Shown here: piece by piece, positions 1 to 12,657 of the stretch | Layout of the letters: each line of letters begins with the position of its first letter | Position numbering within the stretch: the stretch's first letter is position 1 | From: Gracilariopsis chorda | Taxonomy: Eukaryota > Rhodophyta > Florideophyceae > Gracilariales > Gracilariaceae | Direction of reading: 5' to 3' | Assembly (NCBI GenBank): GCA_003194525.1 | Contig: NBIV01000017.1 | Location: 310,001 to 374,000, forward strand | DNA length: 64,000 nucleotides | Notes under the pieces: model-generated | Told to the model about the DNA's origin: nothing | Seen by the model: the letters and a program-made list of their open reading frames with translations, nothing else | Databases searched by the model: none | Made by a program: the position numbers and the translations under genes

Positions 1-718
1 GGCATTGCACTCGCGGTTGGTGGTGGCTTTAGCTCCGTTTCCTCCTCTCATGACGAAGTTCAGCGTTTGCTGTCGTTGGGCTGCAGGTGAGTGAGAAAGG
101 CGGGGGCGGTTTACAAGGTAGCGTTGGACGGCGGCGTTCCACACGATAAAGCTGAACAACCGTGTTGCAGCGCGCGAATCTGCTGAGGCGGACGCGCCTG
201 GGGTGGAAGCGGCGAGAGGGGGTTGGCCCTTAAAATGAGATCGAATCTCATAGGGACTCCACCCCTCCCAGTCTTTTTCACTTAGGGCAACAGTTGGGGG
301 GGGAATGCCTAACAAGATAGATAATGCTACGAAGGGTAATAGCCTTGTGAGCAAGCCCCGAGATTTGTAACTGTGCATGTCAATCAGCCTTACAGTAGAC
401 AGAGCATACAAAAGCGAGCATCGTGAGTTCGCGACGTAAAGACAAGAGGAAGAGTCTTCCTCTCACAGGTTATGGCCCCAGGCTGCCACTAAAGGTTCCT
501 CCCAACCCTCCTCTCAAACGCCAAGCCAAGTTCCTCGTCCCACTCACGTCACAACCAGCCCCTACATCACGAATTCGTTCAACCGCCTCGCACGACAACT
601 CCACATGGAGCTCACGCGCGACACAGAAGTGTATACAAACCAGCTCTATCACAAAGCCATCACAGCCGCCAAACACATGAATATCCCACAAGATATAACA
701 TAACAAGCAAACCACAGC

Positions 719-1327
719 ATGGACAACAGCAAATCCACCAGGTACACAAGTCTTCCAAAGCTAAACCCTGCAAATTACTTTGCATGGCTTTTCGACATCA
801 AAAACAACGATCAGAATCTTGAGCCCACTGCCCACCTTTCATCCAGCCTAGCAATCCCTGTAGACCCAGTAGAACACAATACCTGCATGCAGAAGAAGAC
901 CAGACTCACAACCGCCATCCTCAGTAGCGTACCGCCAGATATCCTGCGACAAATCTTCATCCCAGGTGGCAGCCCCCTACTGCATGAGTTCTTCACGCTA
1001 ATCATATCTCTTATCAATCAAAGTACAAAGGAAGGTCCTCAATTTCTACAAACTGAGGCAGAGAGCATTCAATTGCAACACAACAACAAAATCGGAGATT
1101 ACATCAAAGACCACAAACAAGTGCATCAGCGCATTCTCGCGGCGAAATACCCTAACATGAAAGATAAAGCCACAAGAGTGAACTTTCTTATCAAAGAACT
1201 CAAAAGAAATCGTACGCTTCCTACCATCGTCTCCAATTCCTAGCAATCAAACTGAAAGATGTAGAGCAACTCGCGGTGATAAATCTTGAGGCACGCTCAT
1301 ACATGCCTCATGAGGAGAGTTGGATTT
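719..1327 (+). pseudogene. Copia-type gag fragment
   Basis: The first frame (719-1243) encodes a protein starting MDNSKSTRYTSLPKLNPANY followed by FAWLFDIKN. This fits the N-terminal pattern of Copia gag polyproteins (leucine, proline or asparagine, then Y-x2-W). A helical region with PPDILRQIF and a stretch near KATRVNFLIKELKRN follow, as in the same family. After about position 1205 the likely continuation lies in the next frame (SYASYHRLQFLAIKLKDVEQ, ending at a TAG near 1327), so one indel breaks the gene. No zinc knuckle is seen. The upstream ORF from 423 is not recognised and may be leader or noise. This is a decayed nucleocapsid gene of a retrotransposon, seen from sequence pattern only. 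Confidence 0.6.
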
Positions 1328-1429
1328 AGCCACGTATATGACGAGTAGTTCCCCAATGGGTTGGCCATAGCCCACTTGAAATTGTGGTAATTGGACACTG
1401 GTGACAAGAGTACATACCGCACACGTATA

Positions 1430-1690
1430 CGTGTGCAGGCACCCTTTTTTAGGGATACTGTTACCACTATTTATTTAGTTATCTATATACTTATCTATCT
1501 ACATAATTAGTTATTACAGTGTACAGTTGACGGCCCAGCATCCTACTTAGATAGGTGAGCTTGGGCCGTCCCAGTCAATAAACCTAACACAAGCGAGTGT
1601 TCGGCTCTGGTTCAGCAACTCCCAGTGCAAGATATCCTTCCTCGGAGAGTCGTCGCCTTCTGTAGGACTATTCATCCACCTCATGGCGCT
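1430..1690. other. Possible LTR remnant
   Basis: AT-rich stretch with a 9-bp inverted repeat (GACGGCCCA at 1529-1537, TGGGCCGTC at 1562-1570) followed by AATAAA at 1577-1582. It lies between two Copia coding fragments, which is where an LTR could sit. No second copy was found in the window, so the assignment is tentative. The rest of 1328-2136 shows no recognisable gene. Confidence 0.25.
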
Positions 1691-2136
1691 TTCGACCACA
1701 TTTTTAGACTTTTTTTTGTCTTTTGTTGCATTTTTTGTCTCTTTTCGTCACTCTGCTATACAGGTGGCACTCGTTGTGCTTCCCTGTGAACTGTCGCGCA
1801 CGTCTGGTACGAGTGACCACCCGTTCCGCACTATCACTGCTCTGCATGTCCTCGATTCTTTTCTAGGCTGCTCTTGCACCTGTGCGCCAATCGTGAAGTG
1901 AGCCTCGGTCTACGCCCGGCTAGTTTGCTCACGAGAGGTGGTTCTGTGGCCTTGCCACCCTTGAAAGAGAGAAGGACGTCAAACAACCTCGTGCTTCGTC
2001 TCCCTTTTGGGGTTTTGCACCACAAGGGATATCAACGACGTCACCTGGAAATTCAAAGCATTCCACATTTTCTCCCAAACAGTTACACCTTCACAACCAT
2101 CGGCTTTGTCAACACTGCGTTTCACCGAAGAATACC

Positions 2137-4333
2137 GTGGCTTCCGTCAATACAGTAGATACGATCGTCGCCCATATTATTCTCGCCGCCCCACCCTCCA
2201 TTCTCCGGCAAGCCTTGTCAGTTCCATCTCTTCCTTTGAATCCCTCCGCAGCATACAGACAACTATTGCCTAGACCCGAGACACACCAAACAACGCATGC
2301 AGGCCAACTTTGTAGCAATCCCATGCAATTACACCACACTACCGAACAACTACCACAACCATCTCCCACAGCCAACGTATCACCCCCCTTCCATTCCTTA
2401 ACCACCTCCACCAGTTGATGTAATATTTGAGAACGGCACCGACACAACTGGTACGTTCCTCCTAGACAGTGAAACAAAAATAACCCATATCGCTCACCCC
2501 ACTCCGCAAATGGAACCACTTAACTCAGCAATACTCACCCATACCGCAAATGACCAGCCGATCAAGTGCTTCCACCAGGGAATCCTTCTCAACGACCTCA
2601 GAGGAGTAACCACACCATACCACTTCACGCTCGACCCAATCACCACATTAAGCACAAACTGCTTTCAGTGCATGACCTAGCGTCTCGATATGGACTCGTT
2701 GCTTCCAAAGCCAAGCGAAGATCTATTTTCTAAACCAAGTGGTACCCTCCACAAGTTATAGCAGCTGCCAAACGGAAAGGAAACCTATAGAAACTACAAG
2801 CCTCGATGCTTTCTCCAGTGGCATATACAGCACGCAAAATATCAATCCCATGCCGTAAACACAAAACGTCTGCTTCACCCCACCCCCCAACTACGTACCC
2901 CTCAGCCCTCCTCCCCTCACAGCACTCTTCCAATCCCCAGTGCCAAACCCATTCATATAACACAGTACACAAACTGGGGCAGCTTCCACCACTCTACAAA
3001 CCGTCGGGCCTCTACCCCGGCCCAACTCAGTACTCATCAGTGGCAACTTCGTCTTACCCATACAAACCCAGACAAAATCACAATCACAGCAAAGAAAAGA
3101 CTCATCTCCACCCTCCGAAAAGTTCTTCCAGCAGATGCCATCCTAACCTGCTCGCCATTTCATCAGGCTAAACACCATCCCGCACCTCACGGACCAACTC
3201 AGGACAACTACCTCATAGGAGCGTACGTTAATTCAGACACCTGTGGGCCAGCCAAACCCACCTCCAACCACGGAATCAATCATATCATCATCATTATCTG
3301 CGCGGTAAACCGGTTTGTATTAGCATATTTCATCAAGGAAAAGAAAGATATCCCGTAACGCATCGATGATACCCCCCAACAAATCAAACAACGAATAAGC
3401 CATCTGCTCACCTATTTTCGCAGTGAAAATGCCGAGTAGTACACCTCAACCACCATAAGCACCATCTACGACAAACATCAAGACGCTCAACATCTCTGCA
3501 CTCCCCACCAGCCGCAAGAACACTCTGTAGCGGAACGCTTCAACAGAAATCTTATGGACTCTGTTCGAGCCATGCTCCACACCGCTAAACTGCCCCCGGA
3601 TTACTAGGAGGACACAGCTCACCACACTATTTTTCAATACAATATCCTTCACCACTCCAGGATCCGCACGTCTCTTTATCATATGTGGTATGGCCACAAA
3701 CCGCACTTACCACGCATATTCACTTTTGGACAGCTATGCATAATACCCATCTATACGTCAACAAATAAAATGGATCACAGGGCGGAACCGGCAAGGTACA
3801 TGTACGCCACATCACTGAACACCGTGATGGTCCAGAACATCAGAACGAAACAGTACCAGCATATTCGAACACTAGAATTTCATCCACACCACAAAAGTAC
3901 CGACCCCCTCATGGCAACACCACAAACGTTCCGCACATAAACCATCTCTGGACGCTCCGTTCCCATATCCATCACCCTCAACACGCCCCCACCCTCCAAC
4001 CTAGCACAGTCTCGAAAATATCCAGACGCCCATCCATGGAAAATGGCACACAACGCCGAACTAAGCAACCTCTACGAATACCATAGCATAGAATGGATCA
4101 CCCCGAAACACATCCCTCCCCCCGAAGCCATCATCTTCCTTATGATGTTGTATAGATATAAGGGGTTGGCTGAAGGCAACATCACACAAAGGAAAGCTCG
4201 CTGTAATTTACGAGGAGAACTCATGAAGCCTGGCCTACACTCCCACCCAGAACTTCGCACAACCTACACCACGGATCGTACAACGTGTGGAGCAATGCGT
4301 GTGCACATAATCCGTAGGCAAGGTGGATCATAA
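2137..4333 (+). pseudogene. Copia-type pol pseudogene (protease, integrase, start of RT)
   Basis: A gag-like tail (2137-2416, PPSILRQAL) precedes one frame (from about 2417 to 4333) interrupted by several nonsense codons but no clear frameshift. In order it shows: a protease-like segment (TGTFLLDSETKITH); a decayed pre-integrase zinc region near 2815; the integrase core with SDTCGPAKPTSNHG and VNRFVLAYFIKEK; the PHQPQEHSVAERFNRNLMDS motif holding the catalytic glutamate; and YHMWYGHKPHLPRIFTFGQL, a Copia signature. The start of the Copia reverse transcriptase follows (HPWKMAHNAELSNLYEYHSI, then KARCNLRGELMKPG). The YVDD catalytic part and RNase H are absent, so the element is 3'-truncated. 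Order integrase before RT is diagnostic for Copia/Pseudoviridae. Confidence 0.75.
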
Positions 4334-5403
4334 ATGATTCAATACCGACGTGGCATCGGTTCAACTCAGGTATGAGTGGACCCTCGGAAATATTGGGTGA
4401 AATTCGATATAAGTTTAATTGGTATTTTTCGAACCTTGGTGGGTGATTTATGTGGTATCTGGAACAGATGGACGCGTGGTAAGCGTACGGTTATCATTCA
4501 TGGCTGGCACGATTCAAGCTGTCGTGTTGCACCATGGCCGGCAGTGCCACCGAGTGACACAAGAGTGTAGACCACAAGTGCTACAAACTCCAATAGTAGT
4601 ATTCTTAGTTATTGTGACCCAATCGTATTTAAAGGATGAGTTTCTTGCCGTTTCAACCTGAAGAAAAGACAAGCTGTGACTTGGCTCTGAGTTCATCGCC
4701 TGCGAGAAGTGACCAACTTTTGCTGGGGTTTTACTGCGTTCGGTCTCGTTATACTCACCCGCACAGTATCAGCAAGGAACGCTGATCTGTCTTACCCTGT
4801 GGGTTCGCCCATTGTTCACTGCTTTTACCGTTTTGGTTACTTTCTATTGTGGGAACAGATAGCCGTTCGACTCAGTATTGTGTTTCGGCGTGCTGGCTGA
4901 GAAAGCAACATCCCCCATCGCCGGGTCTTTTTCGGCTTTCCGCACAACCCGCAGGGATGTACCCTCGCTCTTGGTTTCTCCACTTTTTCCCCTTTTCCAT
5001 TTCTAGATTCTCCAAGGACCGGAACAACGCTCACACGCTTTGCAATACGTTGACCAGCTGGTAACCCGATTCTTGGTATCACCTCCGTCGGTTTAGCCGG
5101 AAGCGACCTCGGTTTTACACCCGAACTACGTGTGGTACGGATTGCCTTGCCGCTGCACCTATCCAACAAGGGAGCAAGGCTGCGAAAACCTTGAGAGGAT
5201 TTCCCGCCTAGGGATATTGTTTCAAAATTGATCTCCCGACCTAGAATTGGTTCATCTATAATTGGTTCGATCACTTTGTCCATTTTTGTGCCATTCCAGT
5301 TGTTTGGAAGAATCTATCAAGATGTTTGTGTTGCCAGAGTTCTTTGGAAACCTCTGAGTCGAGTTAATTGAAATTCTGAACACTCGGTTGACTGGTATGC
5401 AGT
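4334..5403. other. No recognised gene
   Basis: About 1.07 kb between the truncated Copia pol and a Gypsy gag fragment. The longest frame here (minus strand, 4837-5283) has no recognisable domain. The stretch may be LTR or leader of the Gypsy element that supplied the downstream gag, but no repeat partner was found. Confidence 0.3.
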
Positions 5404-6115
5404 ATGCCGCCACGGGACCCCAATTCTTGGACTGGTTCTACCGATGCAGTTGGTAGATACCCGCAGGATGCATCGCGCACGCGGAAATCCGTTACTGAAC
5501 GTTTGAAAAACAATGATGCTAGTCAGAATGCCCAAAGAACGCCCTCTGTTGCGTCTGTTCCACAGGCTATGATCTAGGTGGTACCACTTCCGTGGTCGAA
5601 GCGCCGTCTGCGGCTTACCTTCGTATGGACTCAGCTAATTTTGCTCGAATGGAGTCGATGATCCACATATCTAACTCGACTCATGTTTCTCTCCTCGAAG
5701 AGGTAAACGAACTTCGTCAAAACGTTGAAACTGCCCAAGTTCGGGATGTCTCGGGAGATATCTGACTTTTAAGTTGAGACGTGAACTCCATTTTGGAATG
5801 TCTGGAAGTCCCAGGTACCTTTTCCAAGGACTACAACAAGTTTTTCAATGACGGGCAGATGGCCTTGGAACGTGTGCACGTTCGTTTGGATACGCTGGAA
5901 GGGACCATTTGTACGGATAGAGAAGGGCTCGCAGAAGCGGAAAAAGAGGTTTTCTTTATCGATTCAGTTTGCCGCTCGAACAAAAGACAGGCTCGTAAAT
6001 CCAAAAAGGATGTTCACTACCTTGATTGGAAATCGTCAGATTCTGACTGTGATCGTCGGTCAGCGTATTCCTCATTGGACTCATCGGGTTCCCATTACGA
6101 ACGCAGTAAATACCG
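5404..6115 (+). pseudogene. Gypsy-type gag N-terminal fragment
   Basis: Frame 1 opens with ATG at 5404 (MPPRDPNSWTG, then RTRKSVTERL) and ends at a TAG near 5575. The next frame continues with a coiled-coil-like region (MDSANFARMESMIHISN, LLEEVNELRQNVETAQ), two stops near 5763, then EVPGTFSKDYNKFFNDGQMA and a Ser/Asp/Arg-rich stretch (SDSDCDRRSAYSSLDSSG). The plan of basic N-terminus, coiled coil and acidic Ser-rich segment resembles the gag of the intact Gypsy element at 35.4-37.3 kb, although the sequences are not close. It is cut off at about 6116, where Helitron sequence begins. Confidence 0.45.
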
Positions 6116-9100
6116 CAGGCTGAACAACAAGAACAGCAGATGCCCGTTTCCATGGAAGCTAAAGAGGATGAGATCACTCCTGTTCCCTTACAGCCGCCAC
6201 AGGAGCAGCCACAGTATCCGCAGCGGCCACAGCGGCGGCTGGATACGGCGATAATGCAGTCTCCTGGTCGTCCTGATCGAGGAATGTTTTGCATAAACTA
6301 TGTGTAGGATTCCTTTGCAGCTAAGGGGAGCAATTATCCGATGATCCGAGCAAGCGTGCCAGAGTTTGAGACGCATCTCGTTGCAGGTCAAAGGCGATGC
6401 GGAAGATGAGACGAGCACTCACACATTCTTTCCTGTTGCTCGTACCATGACTGAACATCGAAAATTCATAGGTTCAAATATTGCCCTGGTGTTTTGCTTT
6501 GCAAAGAGACCACTGGAGTATGGAAAGAGGAGAATGTCGGAATGCCGCGTCAAGTCTTGCGGAAGGCATAGAGACGAGTTGGTTCGCAGTTTTTGTAGCC
6601 TGAGAGCGTTGCAATCTCATTTCCTGAAGCTGAATACACTTTTTGTAACGACTCAAGCGTTCATGGACATTTCATACGTGACAAGAGGCAGTCTGTCCTT
6701 TCTCCGACTTGAAGACATTGCAATTCTCGCTCTGCCCACATAGAACCAGAACAACACGCGATACAGCCTTCCGTGGGGTACCAGTTCGCCTTCCTTGGAT
6801 CCATCTCGCTATGTGCGTGCCAAACTACCTGTTTTCATTCATTTCATCAGCGTACAAGACATCGTTCCCAACCTGTATGACGAAATCCAGCCCAAGCCCG
6901 ACTTTATCCGCGAGTGGTACCGATCCATGCTTAGCATGCAACAACAACAAGCACAACAAAACGCGGAGACCACCAAGGATATCAGAGTGAAAGCAGCATA
7001 ACAAGGAGTATTCGTACGTTAATACAAAGGAGTCTGAAGTGACACAGTCCGCGCACCTCATTAAAATGCTGGCTTTCACCTTGAAGATGCTCCTTGTGGG
7101 GGCCTGACCATGATGACAACGCTCATCGTGAAGCAGACCGGATTATATCGAGTGGAGTCTCAAGTAGCACGCTTGGTGGAAGGGGTAACAGAATAGCACG
7201 ACGTAGTGACGGGCGCTGCTGCTGCTGGAGCTGGGGCTACTGAGAATGCCACAAACAATCCGCAAGTGCTGTACCGACTTTTAAGACTGGCATCCAAGCT
7301 TGCATAGAAAGGCACTTTCCCTCTTTTTTACCCGTAGGGCGATGAGCACCATCCATTTGAAAGTGGAGTGTTTCTGGAGGTAATGAACTCTACACAGCAA
7401 AGCTCAAGTTCCAGCTTCAACTGATGAGAGTTCGGAAAGCTCACGTGGGCGGAGAACGGGAAGTGAGGTCTTTACTCAGAGAACATCCTTCTGAACAATA
7501 GACCACTGATGCAGATTTACATGCTCCGCTCGCACACAAGCATTGAGGACATGCGACTGCATTTCCTGGAGAGAGAACAGCAGTCCCGCATTCAAAAAGA
7601 GCAAGAGATCCAGGAAGCACATCAACAAACCGGTCAAGTGCCACCATCCCAGTTTGCGCAAATAGGACGTATCTTTCTGCCTGATGACTAGTTCAACTCA
7701 GCAGCGTACTAAAAGAACAAGCGCATGGATGTACAGTTGATCGTGGTGCGAAAAAGACTGCTTTCACTGTTCATTACAATCACCTTGAATAACTGGCAAG
7801 AAGAAATCCATTGGCTTGGTATTGAAACCAGCAATCGTAGCGAATTTAAAGCACAGAGTAGTCGCCTTCGACCGTTTGGTTGACTGGATCTGATTGTAAT
7901 TTTGTACAACCAGCACGCCAATGGCTTTAAGAAGGGCTTGCAGAAGAACTCAGAGCACATCTTTGGAACGAAGTGCTTGTGGCTTGCATGAAAGCTCGAG
8001 TTTCAAGAGTGCAATGTGTCTAATCACCACATCCTCGTGTGGCTCTAGAGAGGCATAATCAAACACGTTGATGTAATCGATCAGCTGATTTTTGTAAAAG
8101 TTCCCAATGTCCCTGAATACGATGCGTTGCGTGCCCTCATTCTTTCCATACACAGAAAAAACCACTCCCCGTACTGCCATAATGGCGCTAAGCAGTGTAT
8201 ATTTTGTTATTACTGCAACATGATTGTGCCAGAGACCTAGATTGAAGAAGGCACGAATCGCGTCATCTATCGCAGAAGAAAGCAAGAAGACCTCAAGATT
8301 GTGCCGTACAACCCAACTGCCACCAAGAAGCATCGCTACCATATCATCGTAGAGCGTACGTAAGGAAGGGATGCGGTGGCCTCTCTGATGAACAAAGGGT
8401 TGAAGCAGCCCAAAGCACAGGAAGTGGTGCTTAATGTGAGTGGCGTTTATAAGACAGGCACGCAGAACGAGCAGAAAAAAGAGCCGCAGGTTCTGAATGA
8501 CTTTCGTGCATACATACGAACGCGTGTGGTGGGCACCGTGAACGCAGCCTGGAGTGTTTTCGAGTTTCGCCATATTCATTTCATACCTAAAGTAGAGCAA
8601 CTAGCGATTCACTTGGAACAAGAGCAGACCTTGTTGTTTACAGGTCCAAATCTAATCCATTCCGCATTCCACCCGTCTAAATTGGAGAGAAAGTTTGCAA
8701 GGACGAAAACATAGGCGTACCTCGATTACCTTTCGTATTTTGAAAATTTGCGATTGTATCGCTTTCTTCTTGATCTTGTGCTTAGTGAACAACACAAAGA
8801 TATCAATCTGGTGACCACAGACGACTATGATCCACCCATGTACGTTGTAGAGCGCACGGAAGACGAGCAGTGCGTTGCGAGGATCAGATGTGTGTCACCG
8901 TCCGAAAATGAGCTCTTTGCTCTTCGCTTGCTGCTCATGAATCACTGCTTGAGTTATTATGAAGATGCACGGAATTTCAACGAACAGCAGTATGAAATGC
9001 ATCGTGAAACTTCGATTGCAAGCAGACTTCTCGCGGACGGATCCGAGTTTGATAATGCGTTTCAAGAAGCAGTGCAGATTTACAGCACGCGCTCTGTGCT

Positions 9101-11047
9101 ACGTCATGTGGTTGTTATATTGTACCAACAAGGCGCAGACCCAGAGAAAAATGCCTTCCAAAACGAGGATGCAGTATGTAGCAACATACATTCAGGCGGT
9201 GAGCAGCAATGAATGCAAGAAATGTATCGATGTGTGGTAGGGATCTCGGACGGGCATGGTGGACGACTGCTTCGAAATCACAGCTTCTTCTCGCAGCAGC
9301 TACAGCAGCATGGTGCAGCACTGAATGAGACAAATCGGGCTTCAGCCACTCGAAACGCGGGCGTTCTACAAAATGTTTCTACGTTGCAGTCATGATATGC
9401 CACATTAAAAACTCGCCAGGGAGAAGTCGTTGACACTGTCATCGCCGCATTAAAACAACTAAAAGCGCTAGAGAAGCGAATAAACACTCCTGAAAAGGTG
9501 ATCTTTGTGCGAGGATCAACAGGAACCGGAGAGATATACGTGCTCACCATCCTTCGCAATATCACTGATTCAGAAGGAATGCTCGCCGAAATGACTGCTA
9601 CACCGCATTGCAGCATAGCTGTACGAAGTTTATCGCACTTTTAATAGCTAGCTCAGACTAGGTGTAGCAGATAAAGACAACACAAGCACCAGAATAGCTA
9701 TTTTGTTCAGATACGGTCCCCGATCTCAACTTGCGGAACTGCTTCGCAAAATACAAATGCTCGTAATGGATGGGGCTTCTATGCTTGCACGAAAGCTTTT
9801 CGAACTCATGAATGCGTTGCTCAAAGATCTTCGCTGCAGTGGAATGGAAAACCCGCCTCTTTTTGGGGTCTTGAAGATCGTTCTCTCCGGCGACTAGTCA
9901 CAGCTTCTTCCGGTTGTGCCGCATGTGTACATGAAGGCTGAACCCAGTGAAATGTGAGACGAGTGTACACACAATTTCTCAACGAGTTACTGTAAAAGAG
10001 TGATCTGTGGACATTGTGCTCGTTTCAAGTGTTGTATATCACCTAACAAATACGCCAAGCCGAATATCCGGCATTTGCGTCCCTCTTAAGTTCCATTGCA
10101 TGCAAGTACGTGTCCAAAAACGCTCCAATACCACTCAGATCCACTGGCAGGATGCAAACAGCTTACTATGTCCAGTAGAAGTGGCTCTTAACAAGACGCA
10201 AAGAGGATGTGGATCTGAGCAAAATGCTCATTGCATCCACAAATTAGTTGGTCGACGAACATAATGCGGTAGCGCCGGATCTGTTTCCTGATGAACGCTT
10301 CACTCTTCCGTCAGCTAAAAAAACCAACCTGACGGTGAACAGAACTCAGATTCCGAAGTCACCAATACTTTTGTTTCGGAGTTTGCATATCAGTATGCGC
10401 CTACTGGAGTACAATCTCATAACTTGGACTTGAGAATTGATGTGCCCTTTATGGTCATTCGGAACGTGCTGTATCTCCCTGTCGTCAATGGAAAGTTGTT
10501 TGGGGTTGTGCGTGTCGATCATTTTACGATGAAGGTGGTTTGATTTGACGAGAACGGACAGGTGCTGGAACTGCAGCTCCTTCCTCGTATCGACTTCGAG
10601 TTTTTTTTGCGGACATTCGCATGATTCGAAAGAAATTGTTCCCCATTCGTCTCTCGTTTGCAGCAATCGCTCGAAAAAAGACAGGGAAAGACCTTCGATG
10701 GCTTTTTTGTGGATGTAAGGTTCAGCCTCGTCTGGGCGAGTCAGTTATATGTCGCATTGTCTCGCGTTCGAATAAAGGATCCTGTGCTACTTCTGCATGA
10801 CCCGCAGCCTACACCCGGGAATGCGCAAACAATTCATCTCATGTCTGTGACCACCGCCAATTCAGTGCTGTCTGAAGCCATTCAATTCTGCATCCCTACG
10901 CCAACTTATTTATATTTTATGCTCTTTTCGTTGCTTGAAATAAACTACTTGCATTTGTGCTTTTGCTTCCTCCACCGTGTTTTCTTTCCACCACCTTGTC
11001 ACTCTTTCAAAGCGACCGAACGCTGCTTCCTCTTTTCTCTCCTCCCT
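6116..11047 (+). pseudogene. Decayed Helitron Rep/helicase copy
   Basis: The region is collinear with unit C from about 18,150 to 23,170. Matching landmarks include PGRPDRG (near 6265), ASVPEFETH, FLEREQQSRIQKEQEIQ (7560), the PPSQFAQIGRIFLPDD block (7640), the Rep HUH region (NVSNHHILVWL near 8020), VVERTEDEQCVARIR, and a damaged helicase Walker A (STGTGEIYV near 9520, Lys of GKT lost). The final block QLYVALSRVRIKDPVLLLHD is near 10,750. It carries well over a dozen in-frame stops, many at positions where unit C has Trp or Gln, but only a few frameshifts (between about 6400 and 6790, near 9600, and beyond). The 5' end is missing, replaced by a gag fragment. It is non-functional. Confidence 0.9.
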
Positions 11048-11150
11048 TAAGCATTTAAATGCATACGAGGGGAATGCTGTTGACTGATAGGAGACAGCGT
11101 GCCAGAAATACCGCTTTGGACGCCCCCGTACTAAATTTCCAACCGGTGTG
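11048..11150 (+). repeat. Remnant of a unit-D-like Helitron 5' end
   Basis: Directly after the decayed Helitron copy the sequence resembles the 5' end of units A-D: an ATGCATACGAGGGGAATGCTG stretch matches TGTATGAGGGGGGTGTT, followed by TTGACTGATAGGAG and a GGACGCCCCCGT match. The inverted repeat of the intact units is degraded. It mirrors the C-then-D arrangement at 23,171. Confidence 0.5.
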
Positions 11151-12347
11151 GAATGAAAGATGATGCCTTCACGGAAAGGACACTCAAGATGTGCAGCCTT
11201 TCTCCACTGAATAGGGCAACTCAGCGGTAGTGGGGCACCCGACGTGCGTAACTACGGACAATCAAGTCCTGCTTTACATCCGGAAGGGATAGATAGCCTG
11301 GGACCGGAGGATTCGAGTAGTTTGAGCCAATGGAAATCTCCAGGGATAAAAAATAAGCGGACCATTGTGAGCCCAACTGCAGAGCACTGGCTCCTGATAA
11401 CGACAAATAATCCGGAAAATTTTAGGGCAAACTGGAGGGCAGGGCGGAGTAGAGGTAACCTTAAGACGGGTATGTTATCAGAAACAAAGAAAAATAATAA
11501 AAAATATACCGTAAACGACGGGCAGTCGCTTCTAGAGATGCAAGGGGGATAAGCATACTGGGATCAATGACGGTACTCTACGAGACCAGAGTTGTAGCCG
11601 TGAACCACCTTAAATATACTTTGAGCCAAGTTTTTTGTTGGGTTTGCTTCGTAGAGGGGCGGCGGTGGCTGCTTCTAAAGTACCGATGCTGAAGGCATTC
11701 AGTAGAACTTCTAAGTACTCCGACGAAACCGAGTACTGTACCCACGTGTACCTCGCTGACTTGTGCCCACAAAGCGTTCCGCTAATCGGGCGCTTAACGT
11801 CCCACGTGAACAATTATTACCCTCGTTGCAGAGGGATTCCCAAGTAGGAACGTCAGAGAGGTGGAAACGCATACCTATACTGAAACTAGGGCTATCAGTA
11901 GCCTACATGTGAAAAGAAGCTTGATCTCCTTTCCATGAGGGCTTTCTGTATCACAAGTTCCCGCATGCAAAACAAACATTAGGTGCAATGCCTCCTTGAT
12001 ACTATAATATCAGCAGAATCAGCATCAAAGTAAAGATTTCACTGGTTGCTATCGAATGTTGATTTTTTGCATGCTACTGAGTTGTTGATACTTTAAAAAT
12101 GATTGGAGTGCCAACCACTCAACAGCAGGCAGATTTTGCCACGTAGCTTAAAGCAATGAATAGGGGAGTTAGTTTTCGTGTATAGCTCTTGACGTCTCAA
12201 AGTCACTCTCGGTGGCGCGGCCCTCCGTGATCTGTAGGCCGTTTGAGACCGTTAATGAGCAAAATCAGCCTGCAGATCCCCCAACCTCACCTTTTTTCAG
12301 CGAGATGCAGTGCTCCCCTCTGCTGAAGAGCTTTTTTGCTTGTTCTT
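11151..12347. other. No recognised gene
   Basis: A 102-codon frame at 11,244-11,552 and shorter frames near 11,600-11,850 have no recognisable domain. No repeats or terminal structures were identified apart from its position between two Helitron-type elements. Confidence 0.3.
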
Positions 12348-12657
12348 TCTAACTTACCTAATTAGTTGTACCAAAACGACTTTTGGACCACAAAAAAATA
12401 TGTAAAATGCACGATTTGGTTTTTTCGTCGCAAACTCCGCCAAAATTTGAAATCGTGATTCGCGTTAAGTGTTTGAATGTCTTTGGTGTACCACATTTTT
12501 GCAACAATGATAATGAAACGTTATGGACAGTCAAAACGTATGACTGTCAGGGTTGTGAGGGCTCAAGCTTGGGCTTCACCAGTCTTTTCTGTGGGCAAAA
12601 TGCAGACGTCACAACTGCAGGAAAGAGTGGTATGGCCGCAGGCCCTTCTTACCCTTG
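12348..12657 (+). mobile_element. Solitary non-autonomous Helitron (unit G)
   Basis: A 310-bp element beginning TCTAACTTACCTAATTAG and ending in a short hairpin (GGCCGCAGGCC) followed by CTTCTTACCCTTG at 12,657, with T as the next base. Its 5' 90 bases align well with unit F (39,940 onward), including GCAAACTCCGCC versus GCAAACTGCGCC. It contains a single GCAGACGTCACAACTGCAGG module, the unit that is tandemly repeated in F. It carries no credible coding sequence. 5'-TC, a 3' hairpin and a short 3' terminal tetranucleotide are Helitron hallmarks; the tetranucleotide CTTG differs from the usual CTRR. Confidence 0.6.

Noticed and set aside
1-420. Possible minus-strand gene start at position 51 running off the left edge
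   Set aside because: Only 17 codons are visible and no motif can be seen; it cannot be supported.
4837-5283. 148-codon minus-strand frame as a gene
   Set aside because: No domain, no conserved motif and located in probable retroelement leader.
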